From NCBI GenBank assembly GCA_963667075.1, contig OY762938.1, positions 1,550,001 to 1,614,000 on the forward strand: a stretch of 64,000 nt of DNA. Reading direction: 5' to 3'. This document shows positions 15,965-24,754 of the stretch, piece by piece (position 1 is the stretch's first letter; every line of letters begins with the position of its first letter). Source of the DNA: G963667075 sp963667075 (GTDB lineage: Bacteria; Pseudomonadota; Alphaproteobacteria; Micavibrionales; Micavibrionaceae). Below the pieces are notes generated by a model. The model did no database searches, was not told the DNA's origin, and was given only the letters and a program-made list of their open reading frames with translations. The position numbers and the translations under genes are program-made.

Positions 15965-16240
15965 GCTATATATGCTTTTTGTTTCGCCCAAATCAAATTC
16001 GGAAGGCATTGTATCACAGTATGTTTTGGAGGCTTGTTCGGCACCAAAGAAGTTGCTTTGGTTAAGGCTGTCAATCAGGTGATGCATGGCGTATAGATCC
16101 CTGGCCTTGAGCCCTGTTGTAATGCCGAATGTTGTTTCTGAGCTGACAAAAGGGATACCTGAAAAATTATCTTGTGAGGGACTTTGTTTTGTCATCAGAA
16201 CCTGTAATTTTTTAAGAATTTGTTCTTTAGCTCGTGTCAT
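15965..16240 (-). CDS. Hypothetical protein interrupted at its 3' end by IS630
   Basis: The ATG at 16240 follows the perfect site ggagagg, so this is a real translation start. The native part is 92 codons (MTRAKEQILKKLQVLMTKQS to ETKSIYS), after which the IS begins. With the IS present, the frame runs on into the element and stops at 15923. In the reconstructed empty site the next codon is TAG, and reading on would continue in frame into the hypothetical protein ending at 14459. No family is recognised. Whether the two flanks were one gene with a stop or two adjacent genes is open. Confidence 0.6.
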
Positions 16241-16472
16241 TTTCACCTCTCCTAAGTTTCGTTTCATGTCATAAACTATGGTCCGAAAAAGCCTACCATT
16301 GTGTTTTGTCATATCGTTAATTATTTTTTGCGGAAGTTAAAAATAAGAAGAGGATATCTTGAAATGAGGATTTTGAAATATTCTTTCTCTGCACTGAAAT
16401 TGCACGAAACATCCTGTGAAAATACGAAAAGGCGTCATACTGGCTGCACGTTGACATGTGATCGTCCTATCC

Positions 16473-18059
16473 ATGAAACCGCTTGTCACATATTGGAACG
16501 CCACACCTATTTCAGCCGTAGCACCTCATTACTTGCTGCTGTGGGTGTCGGCTCTCATCCTTGCTTATGAGCCTGTACGGTGGCTTGTCCATACATGGAT
16601 GGATCCTTCTTATGATTCGAAGGGCTTTTTTGTCTTTGCTCTATGCGCAACGCTCTTTACATGGAGTATGACAAGTCCGAAGGTGACGTGTCGCCCCAAT
16701 GACAAAAAAAAGCCTTATGCATTGCTTGGGGGATCGGCTGTTGTACGGCTCATAGGTCAGGTGGCAGCGGTGAATGTGATTGGTGCGCTAACACTGATCA
16801 TTGATGTGTACGCTCTTTGCAAAATAGCGGCAGTGGAAAACCGCAAGCGGGCCCTTTCTCCTCTCTGGCTTGCTCTGTGTTTTGCTTTTTCACTGCCGCT
16901 AGAGCGCATCATTCAACGCACAATCGGGTATATGCTTCAGGGCTTTTCAGCGGCAGGGGCCTGCCGTATTCTTGGTGTCTTCCATGATAATGTAGTGTGT
17001 CACGGCGTGCGTATTCTGATTAATGCGCGGGATGTTATGGTGGATTTGCCGTGTTCCGGTGCACGCTCTGTTTTGTTGTTGCTCTTTTTTTATTGCGCTT
17101 GTGCGGCTTTGTCGCGGTTTAATGTGCGTGTGGCGATAGCTGGATTATTTGTGGCACTTCTTTCTGCACTCCTCATGAATATGTTGCGCATATGTCTTTT
17201 GTCTGTGGGACTTGCTTATCCTGTGTTCGGCATAGATGTGATGGCACAGCCATGGCATGATCTTATTGGCCTGATGACACTTGGATTGGGGTGTCTGCCG
17301 GTTGTCTGGTGGGGGAGACAATTCTATGTGCCTCAAAAAGAGCTCCCGCCTGTTTTGGATCGTGCCTGCTTTCTGGTGCCTGAGAGCCTCAAAAAAGATG
17401 GTTGGTGGTTGCAGGATACACAAAAAACGAAAGACAAGATGCCATATGTCCGTGTTGGTGCTGCGATAAGCTTTGTTTTTCTTGCGCTGTTTATCACAGC
17501 CATGCCACGCACGGCACTTGATGTTGTGCGTAAGGATTTACCGCTTTCTTTGCCATACAGCCTTAATGGTATTGTTGGTATATCCATTCCTTTAAGGTCT
17601 GCGGAAGCGCAATATTTCACACAATATGGCGGTTCGGCCGAGAAAAGACAATATGGTTCTCATGGTCTTATGATGGTACGTACCTCTGCGCCTCTGCGGC
17701 ATTTGCATGCGCCTGATGCGTGTTTGCGTGGTCTTGGTATGACAGTTGAATACAAGGGGGTGGATTATAGCTCTATCCCGAGTGCTATCTATAAGGCGAC
17801 AGATCAGACAGGTGCAGCATACCGTATTGCGGTGAGCTTTATCCCGGAGGATAAAAGCCATATTACCCCTAATGTTTCAGAAGCCGTCTGGCACTGGCTG
17901 CAAAAGCCGGGGCAGAGCTGGATGGCTGTGCAGCGTATCTCTCCGTGGGATACCCCTTTTGAAAGTAATCAGCGTTTTGATCAGGCCTTTATTGCGGCCC
18001 TTGATCTGGATCCTGACAATTCACCCATTTTAATAGCCCATTCAGGAGTAAAACTATGA
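16473..18059 (+). CDS. Exosortase with C-terminal EpsI-like (DUF3485) domain
   Basis: A 528-residue multi-spanning inner-membrane protein expected to cleave PEP-CTERM-like tails and attach or release the cargo at the cell surface. The first 300 residues hold the exosortase core with the expected catalytic triad in order: Cys194 in VDLPCSGARS, Arg239 in LLMNMLRICLL, His262 in QPWHDLIGL. After another membrane helix (about 325-345), the C-terminal half is an EpsI-like periplasmic domain with its characteristic HAPDACLRGLGMTVEYKG. The start is uncertain: GTG 16458 and ATG 16473 both lack a good ribosome binding site. Its last bases overlap the next gene by ATGA, tying it to a single VIT-VWA target. 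Family call is firm; the partner is inferred. Confidence 0.9.
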   Translation: MKPLVTYWNATPISAVAPHYLLLWVSALILAYEPVRWLVHTWMDPSYDSKGFFVFALCATLFTWSMTSPKVTCRPNDKKKPYALLGGSAVVRLIGQVAAVNVIGALTLIIDVYALCKIAAVENRKRALSPLWLALCFAFSLPLERIIQRTIGYMLQGFSAAGACRILGVFHDNVVCHGVRILINARDVMVDLPCSGARSVLLLLFFYCACAALSRFNVRVAIAGLFVALLSALLMNMLRICLLSVGLAYPVFGIDVMAQPWHDLIGLMTLGLGCLPVVWWGRQFYVPQKELPPVLDRACFLVPESLKKDGWWLQDTQKTKDKMPYVRVGAAISFVFLALFITAMPRTALDVVRKDLPLSLPYSLNGIVGISIPLRSAEAQYFTQYGGSAEKRQYGSHGLMMVRTSAPLRHLHAPDACLRGLGMTVEYKGVDYSSIPSAIYKATDQTGAAYRIAVSFIPEDKSHITPNVSEAVWHWLQKPGQSWMAVQRISPWDTPFESNQRFDQAFIAALDLDPDNSPILIAHSGVKL

Positions 18060-20158
18060 CTTATCTAAAAATAATAATGACATGCTGCCTTGTTATCGCA
18101 GGCACAACCGCACCGGCTTTTGCAAAAGAGATAGAAGACAGGCTGGGCGGGTCGGTTGAAGCGGAAGTAGAAGGGAAGCTTATACAGTTTCCGGCCCTTA
18201 AAACAGATGTTATAGCCGATATTAAAGGCGATATTGCAAATGTAAAAATCATCCAGATTTTTGAAAATCCAACAAATGTACCGCTTAATGCGCGTTATCT
18301 TTTTCCTATGAATAAAGATTCTGCTGTGCATGCCATGACGATGGAGATCGGTGATGAAATTGTGCGGGCGAAAATCAAGCGCAAGGAAGAGGCAAGGGAA
18401 ACGTTTGAGAAAGCCAAAAAGGAAGGTAAAACGGCGTCTCTTCTAACGCAGCATAGACCGAATATGTTTACACAAAAAATTGCAAATCTGATGCCCGGTA
18501 TGCCTGTTACCGTGACGCTTGAGTATGTGCAGAGCGTTCCTAAAAAAGATGGTGCCTATGAGTTGGTGGTGCCGCTTATTGTCGGTCCGCGCTTTAATCC
18601 GGCTGGTATGGGTGAGGCACCGGATGTTATTGATGATCCTGTAAGATTTGGCACATGGGAGCTGGAAAATAGGGTAGACTATCCCGAAGTAAATAATCTT
18701 GATCTGCCCAAACAGATTGACGCAGAGCGTGTGTCTATCAAGGTTAATCTGGAGAGCGCAATAGACGTGCAGCGTGTTTATAGCGATACGCACAAAATTA
18801 TAACGGCTGGAAATGATAAAAAGAAAACCATTACACTTGAGAAAAGCCGCATCGTTGATAATGCTGATTTTGTGTTGCGCTATAAACTGGCTGGTAAAGA
18901 TACACAAGCCGGTTTTTTAAGCGAGCGCGTAGCACAGGGCAATTTCTTTAGCCTGATGATCGAGCCGCCTGCACTGCCCGAAAGTAACCAGATTACCGCC
19001 CGTGAAATGGTGTTTGTCCTTGATACATCGGGGTCTATGGACGGTCTGCCTATAGAGGCCAGCAAAACCTTTATGCAGTACGCTACAAAAGAGCTGCGGC
19101 CCACAGATTCTTTTCGTCTTATCTGTTTTAATGATACGGCAAGTGAATATACATCCGTGCCTTTGCCGGCGACGCCGGATAACGTTAAAGAGGCAATGGC
19201 TTTCATCAATGAACTGGAGGCCGGTGGCGGTACCAATATTCCGCTTGCCATATCACAGGCTTTTGCGCCAGAGGAAAAGGAGGATGTGCTGCGCATCGTT
19301 GTGTTTCTCTCAGATGGTTATATTGGCAACGAAGCAAGCGTTTTAAAACAAATGGCCAGAGCGATGGGGAATGCCAGAGTGTATGCGTTTGGTGTCGGCT
19401 CATCTGTAAATCGTTATCTATTGTCTGAAATGGGCCACAGAGGGCACGGGTTTGCACGTTTTATAGATCCGACAGAAGATATGAATGATGTCGCTATTTC
19501 TTTGGCTAAAAAGTTGAATGCACCTGTGCTGACCGATATTGAAATTGACTGGGGAACATTGAAGGTATCAGATGTCACGCCGGATATTATACCTGATCTG
19601 TTTGCAGGGGATTCTATCCGTGTTCAGGGGCGTTTTGAGGGAGCCGGAACTCGCACAATTCGTGTAAAAGGAAAAGTGCAAGGAAAAATGGCCTCTCTTC
19701 CTTTGAAAATCTCTTTAACGCCGTCGAATGATAATGAGGGGCGGGCGGCAGAGACAGGCAAAGCTATTTCGTTGCTCTGGGCCCGTTCCAGTATGGCGGA
19801 TCTTATGCGTTTGTTTGATACGCCTTATGAAGTGCGTTCTCAAAAAATTCTGGATGATGATCTAAAGGAAGCGGTTGTAAAGCTGGGGCTGGATTTCTCA
19901 CTCATGACAAAGTGGACATCCTTTGTGGCTGTGTCGGAAAAAGTCGTCAACAAAACACCGGAAAAAACAAAAGAGGCCAATGTGCCGCTTCCTATGGTGA
20001 AGGGGGTTACACAGCTGGCGTATGCCAATAATTTTTCAGGCGGCTCTGTGCCTGAACCCGGCACAACTGGCGCTTTAATCGTTTTGGGGGGCGCCGGTCT
20101 GTCGGCGATACGCAAAAGAAAGGGGAGGAAGGGGGAAAGAAAGGGGAAGCCTGTCTAA
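18056..20158 (+). CDS. VIT/VWA surface protein with PEP-CTERM-like sorting tail (exosortase target)
   Basis: A 700-residue exported protein. In order: signal peptide (1-23, APAFA), VIT domain (about 35-165, including FENPTNVPLNARYLFPMNKD), von Willebrand A domain (about 315-490) with an intact metal site DTSGSMDG (Asp323, Ser325, Ser327), and a C-terminal region. The last 38 residues form a tripartite sorting signal: VPEPG near 665, a hydrophobic stretch (ALIVLGGAGLSA), and a very basic end (RKRKGRKGERKG). VIT-VWA proteins with LPxTG-type tails are the targets of the proteobacterial dedicated sortase system; here the tail is of PEP-CTERM type and the partner is an exosortase. The likely role is a metal-dependent surface adhesin; the ligand is unknown. 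Confidence 0.9.
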   Translation: MTYLKIIMTCCLVIAGTTAPAFAKEIEDRLGGSVEAEVEGKLIQFPALKTDVIADIKGDIANVKIIQIFENPTNVPLNARYLFPMNKDSAVHAMTMEIGDEIVRAKIKRKEEARETFEKAKKEGKTASLLTQHRPNMFTQKIANLMPGMPVTVTLEYVQSVPKKDGAYELVVPLIVGPRFNPAGMGEAPDVIDDPVRFGTWELENRVDYPEVNNLDLPKQIDAERVSIKVNLESAIDVQRVYSDTHKIITAGNDKKKTITLEKSRIVDNADFVLRYKLAGKDTQAGFLSERVAQGNFFSLMIEPPALPESNQITAREMVFVLDTSGSMDGLPIEASKTFMQYATKELRPTDSFRLICFNDTASEYTSVPLPATPDNVKEAMAFINELEAGGGTNIPLAISQAFAPEEKEDVLRIVVFLSDGYIGNEASVLKQMARAMGNARVYAFGVGSSVNRYLLSEMGHRGHGFARFIDPTEDMNDVAISLAKKLNAPVLTDIEIDWGTLKVSDVTPDIIPDLFAGDSIRVQGRFEGAGTRTIRVKGKVQGKMASLPLKISLTPSNDNEGRAAETGKAISLLWARSSMADLMRLFDTPYEVRSQKILDDDLKEAVVKLGLDFSLMTKWTSFVAVSEKVVNKTPEKTKEANVPLPMVKGVTQLAYANNFSGGSVPEPGTTGALIVLGGAGLSAIRKRKGRKGERKGKPV

Positions 20159-20192
20159 AAGTTTGACCCCGTAGACAGTTTTTTCTATCGTA

Positions 20193-20221
20193 ACCAGATG
20201 GTCATCTGATGACCATCTGGT
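20193..20221. promoter_or_regulatory. 14-bp perfect inverted repeat, probable operator
   Basis: ACCAGATGGTCATC and GATGACCATCTGGT flank a single central T. The repeat lies between the VIT-VWA gene stop and the response-regulator start (72 and 42 bases away). No T tract follows, so a terminator is less likely than a binding site for a dimeric regulator, perhaps the response regulator itself. Function is inferred from position and symmetry. Confidence 0.5.
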
Positions 20222-20263
20222 ATGCACAAAAGAGCGAAACGGTAAGAGAGTATTGATAAAAAG

Positions 20264-20947
20264 ATGAGCAAAACCATTCTTGTTGTAGATGATGATCCGC
20301 ACATAAGGGACGTTGTCGTTTTTGCGCTCAATAGTGCGGGGATGTGCGCAAAAGAAGCGGAAAACGGTGCCGTGGCTTTATCTCTGGCTCAAAAGATGCA
20401 GCCTGATTTGATCGTTCTGGATATTAATATGCCTGAAATGGACGGACTGGACGTTTGTAAGACCTTGCGCAAAACATCCGATATTCCGATTTTGATCCTC
20501 TCATCTCGTGATGAAGAAATAGACCGGATTATAGGGCTGGAACTCGGGGCTGATGACTATCTGACCAAACCGTTTAGCACAAGGGAACTGGTCGCTCGGG
20601 TCAAAGCGATACTAAAGCGGTCAGCCGGTTTTCAAAGCGAAAATAGTGCACCGGTTTTAAAATGTGGCGCATTAAAAATAGACACAGACCGCCATGAGGT
20701 TACATGGGAGGATAAGAATATTCCTCTTACAGCGACAGAGTTTTCTATTCTCTCAGGCATGGCGGCACAGCCGGATCGGGTTTATGATCGCGATCAGATC
20801 ATGACCATGGCCTATGGCCCCAACATTAGCGTAAGTGACCGCACAATTGATAGCCACATAAGGCATATTCGCAAAAAACTGGCGGACAATGGATGTGCCA
20901 GTCTCCTGACCACTTTGCGTGGTGTGGGGTATAAATTAACGCCATGA
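20264..20947 (+). CDS. OmpR-family response regulator of the exosortase cassette
   Basis: A 227-residue two-component regulator: receiver domain (1-120) with the acidic pocket DDD at 9-11, phospho-acceptor Asp53 in VLDINMPEMDG, Lys in DDYLTKPFSTREL, then a winged-helix DNA-binding domain (about 130-225, ending SHIRHIRKKL and TLRGVGYKL). It overlaps the histidine kinase gene by ATGA, so the pair is cotranscribed. It follows the exosortase target gene after a 105-base gap containing a strong palindrome, a candidate binding site. Its position suggests that it controls the exosortase and surface-protein genes. Confidence 0.93.
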   Translation: MSKTILVVDDDPHIRDVVVFALNSAGMCAKEAENGAVALSLAQKMQPDLIVLDINMPEMDGLDVCKTLRKTSDIPILILSSRDEEIDRIIGLELGADDYLTKPFSTRELVARVKAILKRSAGFQSENSAPVLKCGALKIDTDRHEVTWEDKNIPLTATEFSILSGMAAQPDRVYDRDQIMTMAYGPNISVSDRTIDSHIRHIRKKLADNGCASLLTTLRGVGYKLTP

Positions 20948-22545
20948 GAATCACAATTACAATTCCGACAAAAATTCATTTGCGTACCATTTTAATGGCC
21001 ATGAATATTATGGTTTTTTTGCTCCCCCTTGTCGGTGTTATGTTTTTTCGTGTCTACGAAAACACGCTGGTCCAGCAGACAGAAACCGAACTTATATCGC
21101 AGGCGGCTGTCGTGGCTTCGGCTTATAAGCATGCAATTGAAGGGCAGATAGAGGATATTGGGGATATCGAAGCGTATGGCATAAAAGCAGAACCGGAAAG
21201 CCTGCCTGTTCTGGACGAATACTACACACCGGTTAATCCCGGTTTGAATTTTTCCAGCGCACAGATTCTACCACCCAGAGGGGATGGTAGAGAGGGGAAA
21301 GAGGCCGATGCTGCGGCACTCAAAGTTTCAAAAACAATATCGTCGTTGATTATTGAGAGCCAGAAAACAACACTTTCCGGTATAAAGGTTCTTGATTATC
21401 AAGGCGTTTCTGTTGCCGGGCGTGCAGAGCTTCAGGTTGATTTTTCTCATTTGCCTGAAATCAGGCGTGCGTTGTCCGGTTATTACAATAGCGTGCTTCG
21501 TGTAAGAATATCAGATTCCCCGCCGCCTGCACTGGCGTCTATCAGCCGGGGGACAGGGGTTCGTGTTTTTGTGGCGTATCCCATTCGTCACAAAGAACGG
21601 ATCTGGGGTGTGGTTTATCTGTCCCGCACACCGCAAAATATCCTGAAACATATGTATTCTGAGAAATGGAAAGTTGTTTTTGTTATATGTGGTCTCTTGG
21701 TGTTTACACTCGTTATTGCGCTTTTGACGTCTTATTTTATATCCGAACCGATTAAGAAACTCATTAAAAAGACAGAGGATTTTGCCAAAGGGAAGGTGGA
21801 GGCACTTGAAAGCAATGGGACATGCCGCGTACATGAAATTGCGCAGCTTTCAGATAGTTTTTCAAATATGGCGCACGCGCTTAACAATCGTTCTGATTAT
21901 ATTCGCAATTTTGCGATGCATGTGTCTCACGAATTTAAAACGCCGATTACATCCATTCAGGGATCGGCGGAACTTCTGCTGGACCATCTGGATGATATGG
22001 AACGGGAAAAGAAGAAAAAATTTCTCTCGAATATCATTGTAGACAGCAACCGTTTAAAACAGCTTGTGACCCGCTTGCTGGAACTTGCCCGGGCTGACAA
22101 TATTACGGTCAGAGACGAAACATGCGATCTAAAAGAGGCTCTGCAGGCTGTTCAAACAAGATATAGTGATACAAAAGATTTTAACATCACCTTTCCAGAG
22201 AGTGTTTCTGTTCCCATCAAAATGGCGCGTGAAAATTTTGAAGCGGTTATGATTAATTTGTGCGATAACGCTTATCAAAACGGCGCAACAAAAATTGAGA
22301 TAGAAACAGAAATCATAAATAATCAGGTTATTATTATGCTGATTGATAACGGGAACGGTATTTCCAAAGCCAATGTCGCAAAAATCTTTACCCCGTTTTT
22401 TACGACACGCAGAAGCGACGGTGGCACAGGGATTGGCCTTGGGATAGTATCGTCTATTCTTGACTCTCATGGCGGTGAGATAGAACTCGCCGATACGATG
22501 GCAAATAATGGAACTTGTTTCAGGATTGCGCTCAAGAAAGCGTAA
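20944..22545 (+). CDS. Sensor histidine kinase of the exosortase cassette
   Basis: A 533-residue inner-membrane kinase with membrane helix 1 (about 19-36), a large periplasmic sensor region (about 40-240), membrane helix 2 (243-265), HAMP linker (to about 315), HisKA with the phospho-acceptor His329 in HVSHEFKTPITSIQG, and an ATPase domain with N box (NLCDNAYQNG), G1 (MLIDNGNGIS), F box and G2 (GGTGIGLGIV). The periplasmic domain contains low-complexity stretches and could sense cell-surface state. Its start overlaps the regulator's stop, so both act as one system, probably controlling the exosortase and its target. Confidence 0.92.
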   Translation: MRITITIPTKIHLRTILMAMNIMVFLLPLVGVMFFRVYENTLVQQTETELISQAAVVASAYKHAIEGQIEDIGDIEAYGIKAEPESLPVLDEYYTPVNPGLNFSSAQILPPRGDGREGKEADAAALKVSKTISSLIIESQKTTLSGIKVLDYQGVSVAGRAELQVDFSHLPEIRRALSGYYNSVLRVRISDSPPPALASISRGTGVRVFVAYPIRHKERIWGVVYLSRTPQNILKHMYSEKWKVVFVICGLLVFTLVIALLTSYFISEPIKKLIKKTEDFAKGKVEALESNGTCRVHEIAQLSDSFSNMAHALNNRSDYIRNFAMHVSHEFKTPITSIQGSAELLLDHLDDMEREKKKKFLSNIIVDSNRLKQLVTRLLELARADNITVRDETCDLKEALQAVQTRYSDTKDFNITFPESVSVPIKMARENFEAVMINLCDNAYQNGATKIEIETEIINNQVIIMLIDNGNGISKANVAKIFTPFFTTRRSDGGTGIGLGIVSSILDSHGGEIELADTMANNGTCFRIALKKA

Positions 22546-22547
22546 AG

Positions 22548-22997
22548 CTATTTCTGCGTTATGTAATGCTCTTTCTGGGTGCAGGCATTTCTTTGTAAAA
22601 GTTGCGACGGGATATCTTGAAAAGGGACTTCTTCTCCCGGTTTTGTCGCTTCACTGTAAGATTTGCCATTATCGTAGTACGGGCCTTTGCGGTAAAAAGA
22701 GACAAGATCTTTTCTGTCATCTGAATTCAGTTTGCATGACAGATACACGATGGTGTTGCCATAGGCTATTTCTTCGTAGGTGTTGCAAAGGTCGCGTGAT
22801 AAACCGAGCACAACTTTTTTGGTGTATGAATTGGACGCTGCATTATAAGAAACACAGGAAAATTTTTCACATTTTGCAAGTTTCGAAACATAGGAGGCAC
22901 AGTTGTTCTCGGTTTTCGATGTCTGTGCTTTTGCTGCCGGGCTGAAGGGCAAAATCATCAATAAGGTAGCCAGAATCATATAACCGGAATTTTTCAT
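22548..22997 (-). CDS. Secreted cysteine-containing hypothetical protein
   Basis: A 149-residue protein with a Sec signal peptide (MKNSGYMILATLLMILPFSP, cleavage after AKA) and seven cysteines in the mature part (NNCASY, AKCEKFSCVSY, RDLCNTY, LSCKLN, NACTQ), suggesting a disulfide-bonded periplasmic or secreted protein. No family is recognised. It is convergent with the histidine kinase, its stop lying two bases from the kinase stop. The start has an agaaaag site upstream. Whether it belongs functionally to the exosortase cassette cannot be told. Confidence 0.6.
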   Translation of the reverse strand: MKNSGYMILATLLMILPFSPAAKAQTSKTENNCASYVSKLAKCEKFSCVSYNAASNSYTKKVVLGLSRDLCNTYEEIAYGNTIVYLSCKLNSDDRKDLVSFYRKGPYYDNGKSYSEATKPGEEVPFQDIPSQLLQRNACTQKEHYITQK

Positions 22998-23215
22998 GCT
23001 TTTCTCCTGATGGTGTCTTAAAAAAAAGGGGGGGGGAGGGATACACCGTCGCCATTTTATATGATACGTGCCATGTCTGGATAGTAAAATATAGGATGTG
23101 TTTTATCTTTGTGCGGTAATTCTCCCTTTTTTACTCAAAAAGCACTGGACAGCGCGGCTGGAATTTTTTATCGCTGATGAAGTCTTTTAAAAAACAAATT
23201 TGCGGAGTTTCTTTT
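22998..23215. promoter_or_regulatory. Divergent intergenic region before serC
   Basis: 218 bases separate the secreted cysteine protein (minus) from serC (plus). A run of eight A followed by nine G (about 23021-23037) stands out as a slippery tract just upstream of the minus-strand gene. No clear terminator or riboswitch is visible; the serC ribosome binding site (cggag) is at its right end. Confidence 0.35.
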
Positions 23216-24370
23216 ATGAAAAAGCCAGATAATAAACCAGCTTGTCCTAATTTTTCTTCCGGTCCTTGTGCCAAGAGACCCGGTTGGTCTGTGACGGCTC
23301 TTAAAGGGGCTTGTATAGGGCGTTCCCATCGTTCAGGCCCCGGAAAGGCGAAGCTTAAGGCCGTGATAGATCTTCATCGTGAACTGTTAAATATCCCAGA
23401 GGGGTATTTTGTCGGTATCGTGCCAGCGTCTGATACGGGGGCTGTTGAAATGGCCCTTTGGTCATTGCTTGGTGAACGTGGTGTGGATGTGCTGGCTTGG
23501 GAAAGTTTTAGTACGGGCTGGATGAAAGATATTAAAGATCACATAAAACCGAAGGATCTTAGGGTGTTTGAAGCCGGTTATGGCGCGATCCCGGATTTGT
23601 CTGAAGTGGATACGGATCGTGATGTTGTTTTTGTATGGAACGGGACGACATCCGGCGTTCGTGTGCCGCATACGAACTGGATTAAGGCGGATCGTCGGGG
23701 GCTCACCATTTGTGATGCGACATCAGCCGTTTTTGCTTATGAAATGGCATGGGATAAGCTTGATGTTGTGACGTGGTCCTGGCAAAAAGTGCTTGGTGGT
23801 GAAGCGGCTCATGGTATGATCGTTCTGTCTCCGCGTGCGGTTGAACGTCTGGAGAATTATACGCCGGACCGTGCGATGCCGAAGATCTTCAGTTTGACTA
23901 AAAAAGGAAAGCTCAACAAAGGGATTTTTGAGGGTGCCACGATTAATACGCCATCCATGCTGGCTGTTGAAGATTGTATTGATGCGCTGAAATGGGTGTC
24001 CTCTATCGGTGGTGTATCGGCAACGGTTGCGCGCTGTAAGGCTAATCTTTCCGTTATTGAAACATGGGTTGAAAAGACAGACTGGGTTGATTTCCTGCCG
24101 CTTACCGATGACATACGCTCCCGTACATCTGTATGCTTGAATATTGTTGATCCTTGGTTTACTGCTCTGTCTGATGAAAAGAAAGCGCAAGCGTTTAACT
24201 TTATGATCAAGGCACTGGATGATGAAGGCGTTGCGTATGATATTAAAAACTATCGTGATGCGCCGATGGGGCTTCGTATATGGGCAGGGGCAACGGTCGA
24301 AGAGGCTGATTTGAAAGCCCTTATGCCATGGCTGGATTGGGCTTTTTCAAAAATGAAAAAGTCGGTTTAG
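23216..24370 (+). CDS. serC: Phosphoserine aminotransferase
   Basis: A 384-residue PLP enzyme converting 3-phosphohydroxypyruvate and glutamate to phosphoserine in serine synthesis. The sequence is of the alphaproteobacterial/Methanosarcina-type subfamily: NFSSGPCAKRPGWS at the start, IVPASDTGAVEMALWSLLGE, CDATSAVFAYEMAWDKLDVV, and the PLP-lysine in TWSWQKVLGGEAAHG. The ATG at 23216 follows gcggag at good spacing; an upstream ATG at 23177 is in frame but lacks such a site. serA is usually next to serC in related genomes but is not here; ybaB follows instead. Confidence 0.95.
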   Translation: MKKPDNKPACPNFSSGPCAKRPGWSVTALKGACIGRSHRSGPGKAKLKAVIDLHRELLNIPEGYFVGIVPASDTGAVEMALWSLLGERGVDVLAWESFSTGWMKDIKDHIKPKDLRVFEAGYGAIPDLSEVDTDRDVVFVWNGTTSGVRVPHTNWIKADRRGLTICDATSAVFAYEMAWDKLDVVTWSWQKVLGGEAAHGMIVLSPRAVERLENYTPDRAMPKIFSLTKKGKLNKGIFEGATINTPSMLAVEDCIDALKWVSSIGGVSATVARCKANLSVIETWVEKTDWVDFLPLTDDIRSRTSVCLNIVDPWFTALSDEKKAQAFNFMIKALDDEGVAYDIKNYRDAPMGLRIWAGATVEEADLKALMPWLDWAFSKMKKSV

Positions 24371-24407
24371 TGCGTTAATTTTCTTATAGATAAAGGTTTT
24401 ATAAATT

Positions 24408-24740
24408 ATGAATATACAAAAAATGATGCAACAGGCCCAGGAGATGCAGGGCAAAATGGAAGAAATGCAGGGAAAACTGGCCTTGCTGGAGGTGACGGGC
24501 ACTTCTGGTGGCGGGCTTGTGACTGTGACGATTACGTGCAAAGGTCTGGTGAAAGGTCTGAAAGTTGATCCCACCATTATTGATCCTGAAGAAAAGGAAG
24601 TGATGGAAGATCTTATTGTGGCGGCACTAAACGATGCACGATCCAAGGCCGACGTTAAAATGGCTGAAGAAACACAAAAAGCGATGGCTGAGATAGGATT
24701 GCCGCCTGGCATGTTGGATGGTAGCGGGCTGCCGTTCTAG
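24408..24740 (+). CDS. YbaB/EbfC nucleoid-associated protein
   Basis: A 110-residue DNA-binding protein: MNIQKMMQQAQEMQGKMEEM forms the first helix, followed by the beta sheet (GGGLVTVTITCKGLVKGLKV) and the closing helix, ending IGLPPGMLDGSGLPF. The family forms tweezer-like dimers that bind DNA. In many bacteria it sits between dnaX and recR; here dnaX is 12 kb away and no recR is in the window, so that cluster has been broken up. It lies 37 bases after serC and 14 before an exoIII gene. Confidence 0.95.
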   Translation: MNIQKMMQQAQEMQGKMEEMQGKLALLEVTGTSGGGLVTVTITCKGLVKGLKVDPTIIDPEEKEVMEDLIVAALNDARSKADVKMAEETQKAMAEIGLPPGMLDGSGLPF

Positions 24741-24754
24741 GGCAAAGCCTTTTT

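Noticed and set aside
16301..16570. 89-residue plus-strand frame before the exosortase
   Set aside because: Overlaps the exosortase start in another frame and has no family likeness; noted only as a possible coupling leader.
18443..18907. 154-residue minus-strand open frame
   Set aside because: Antisense to the VIT-VWA gene, with composition of a complement frame and no start signal.
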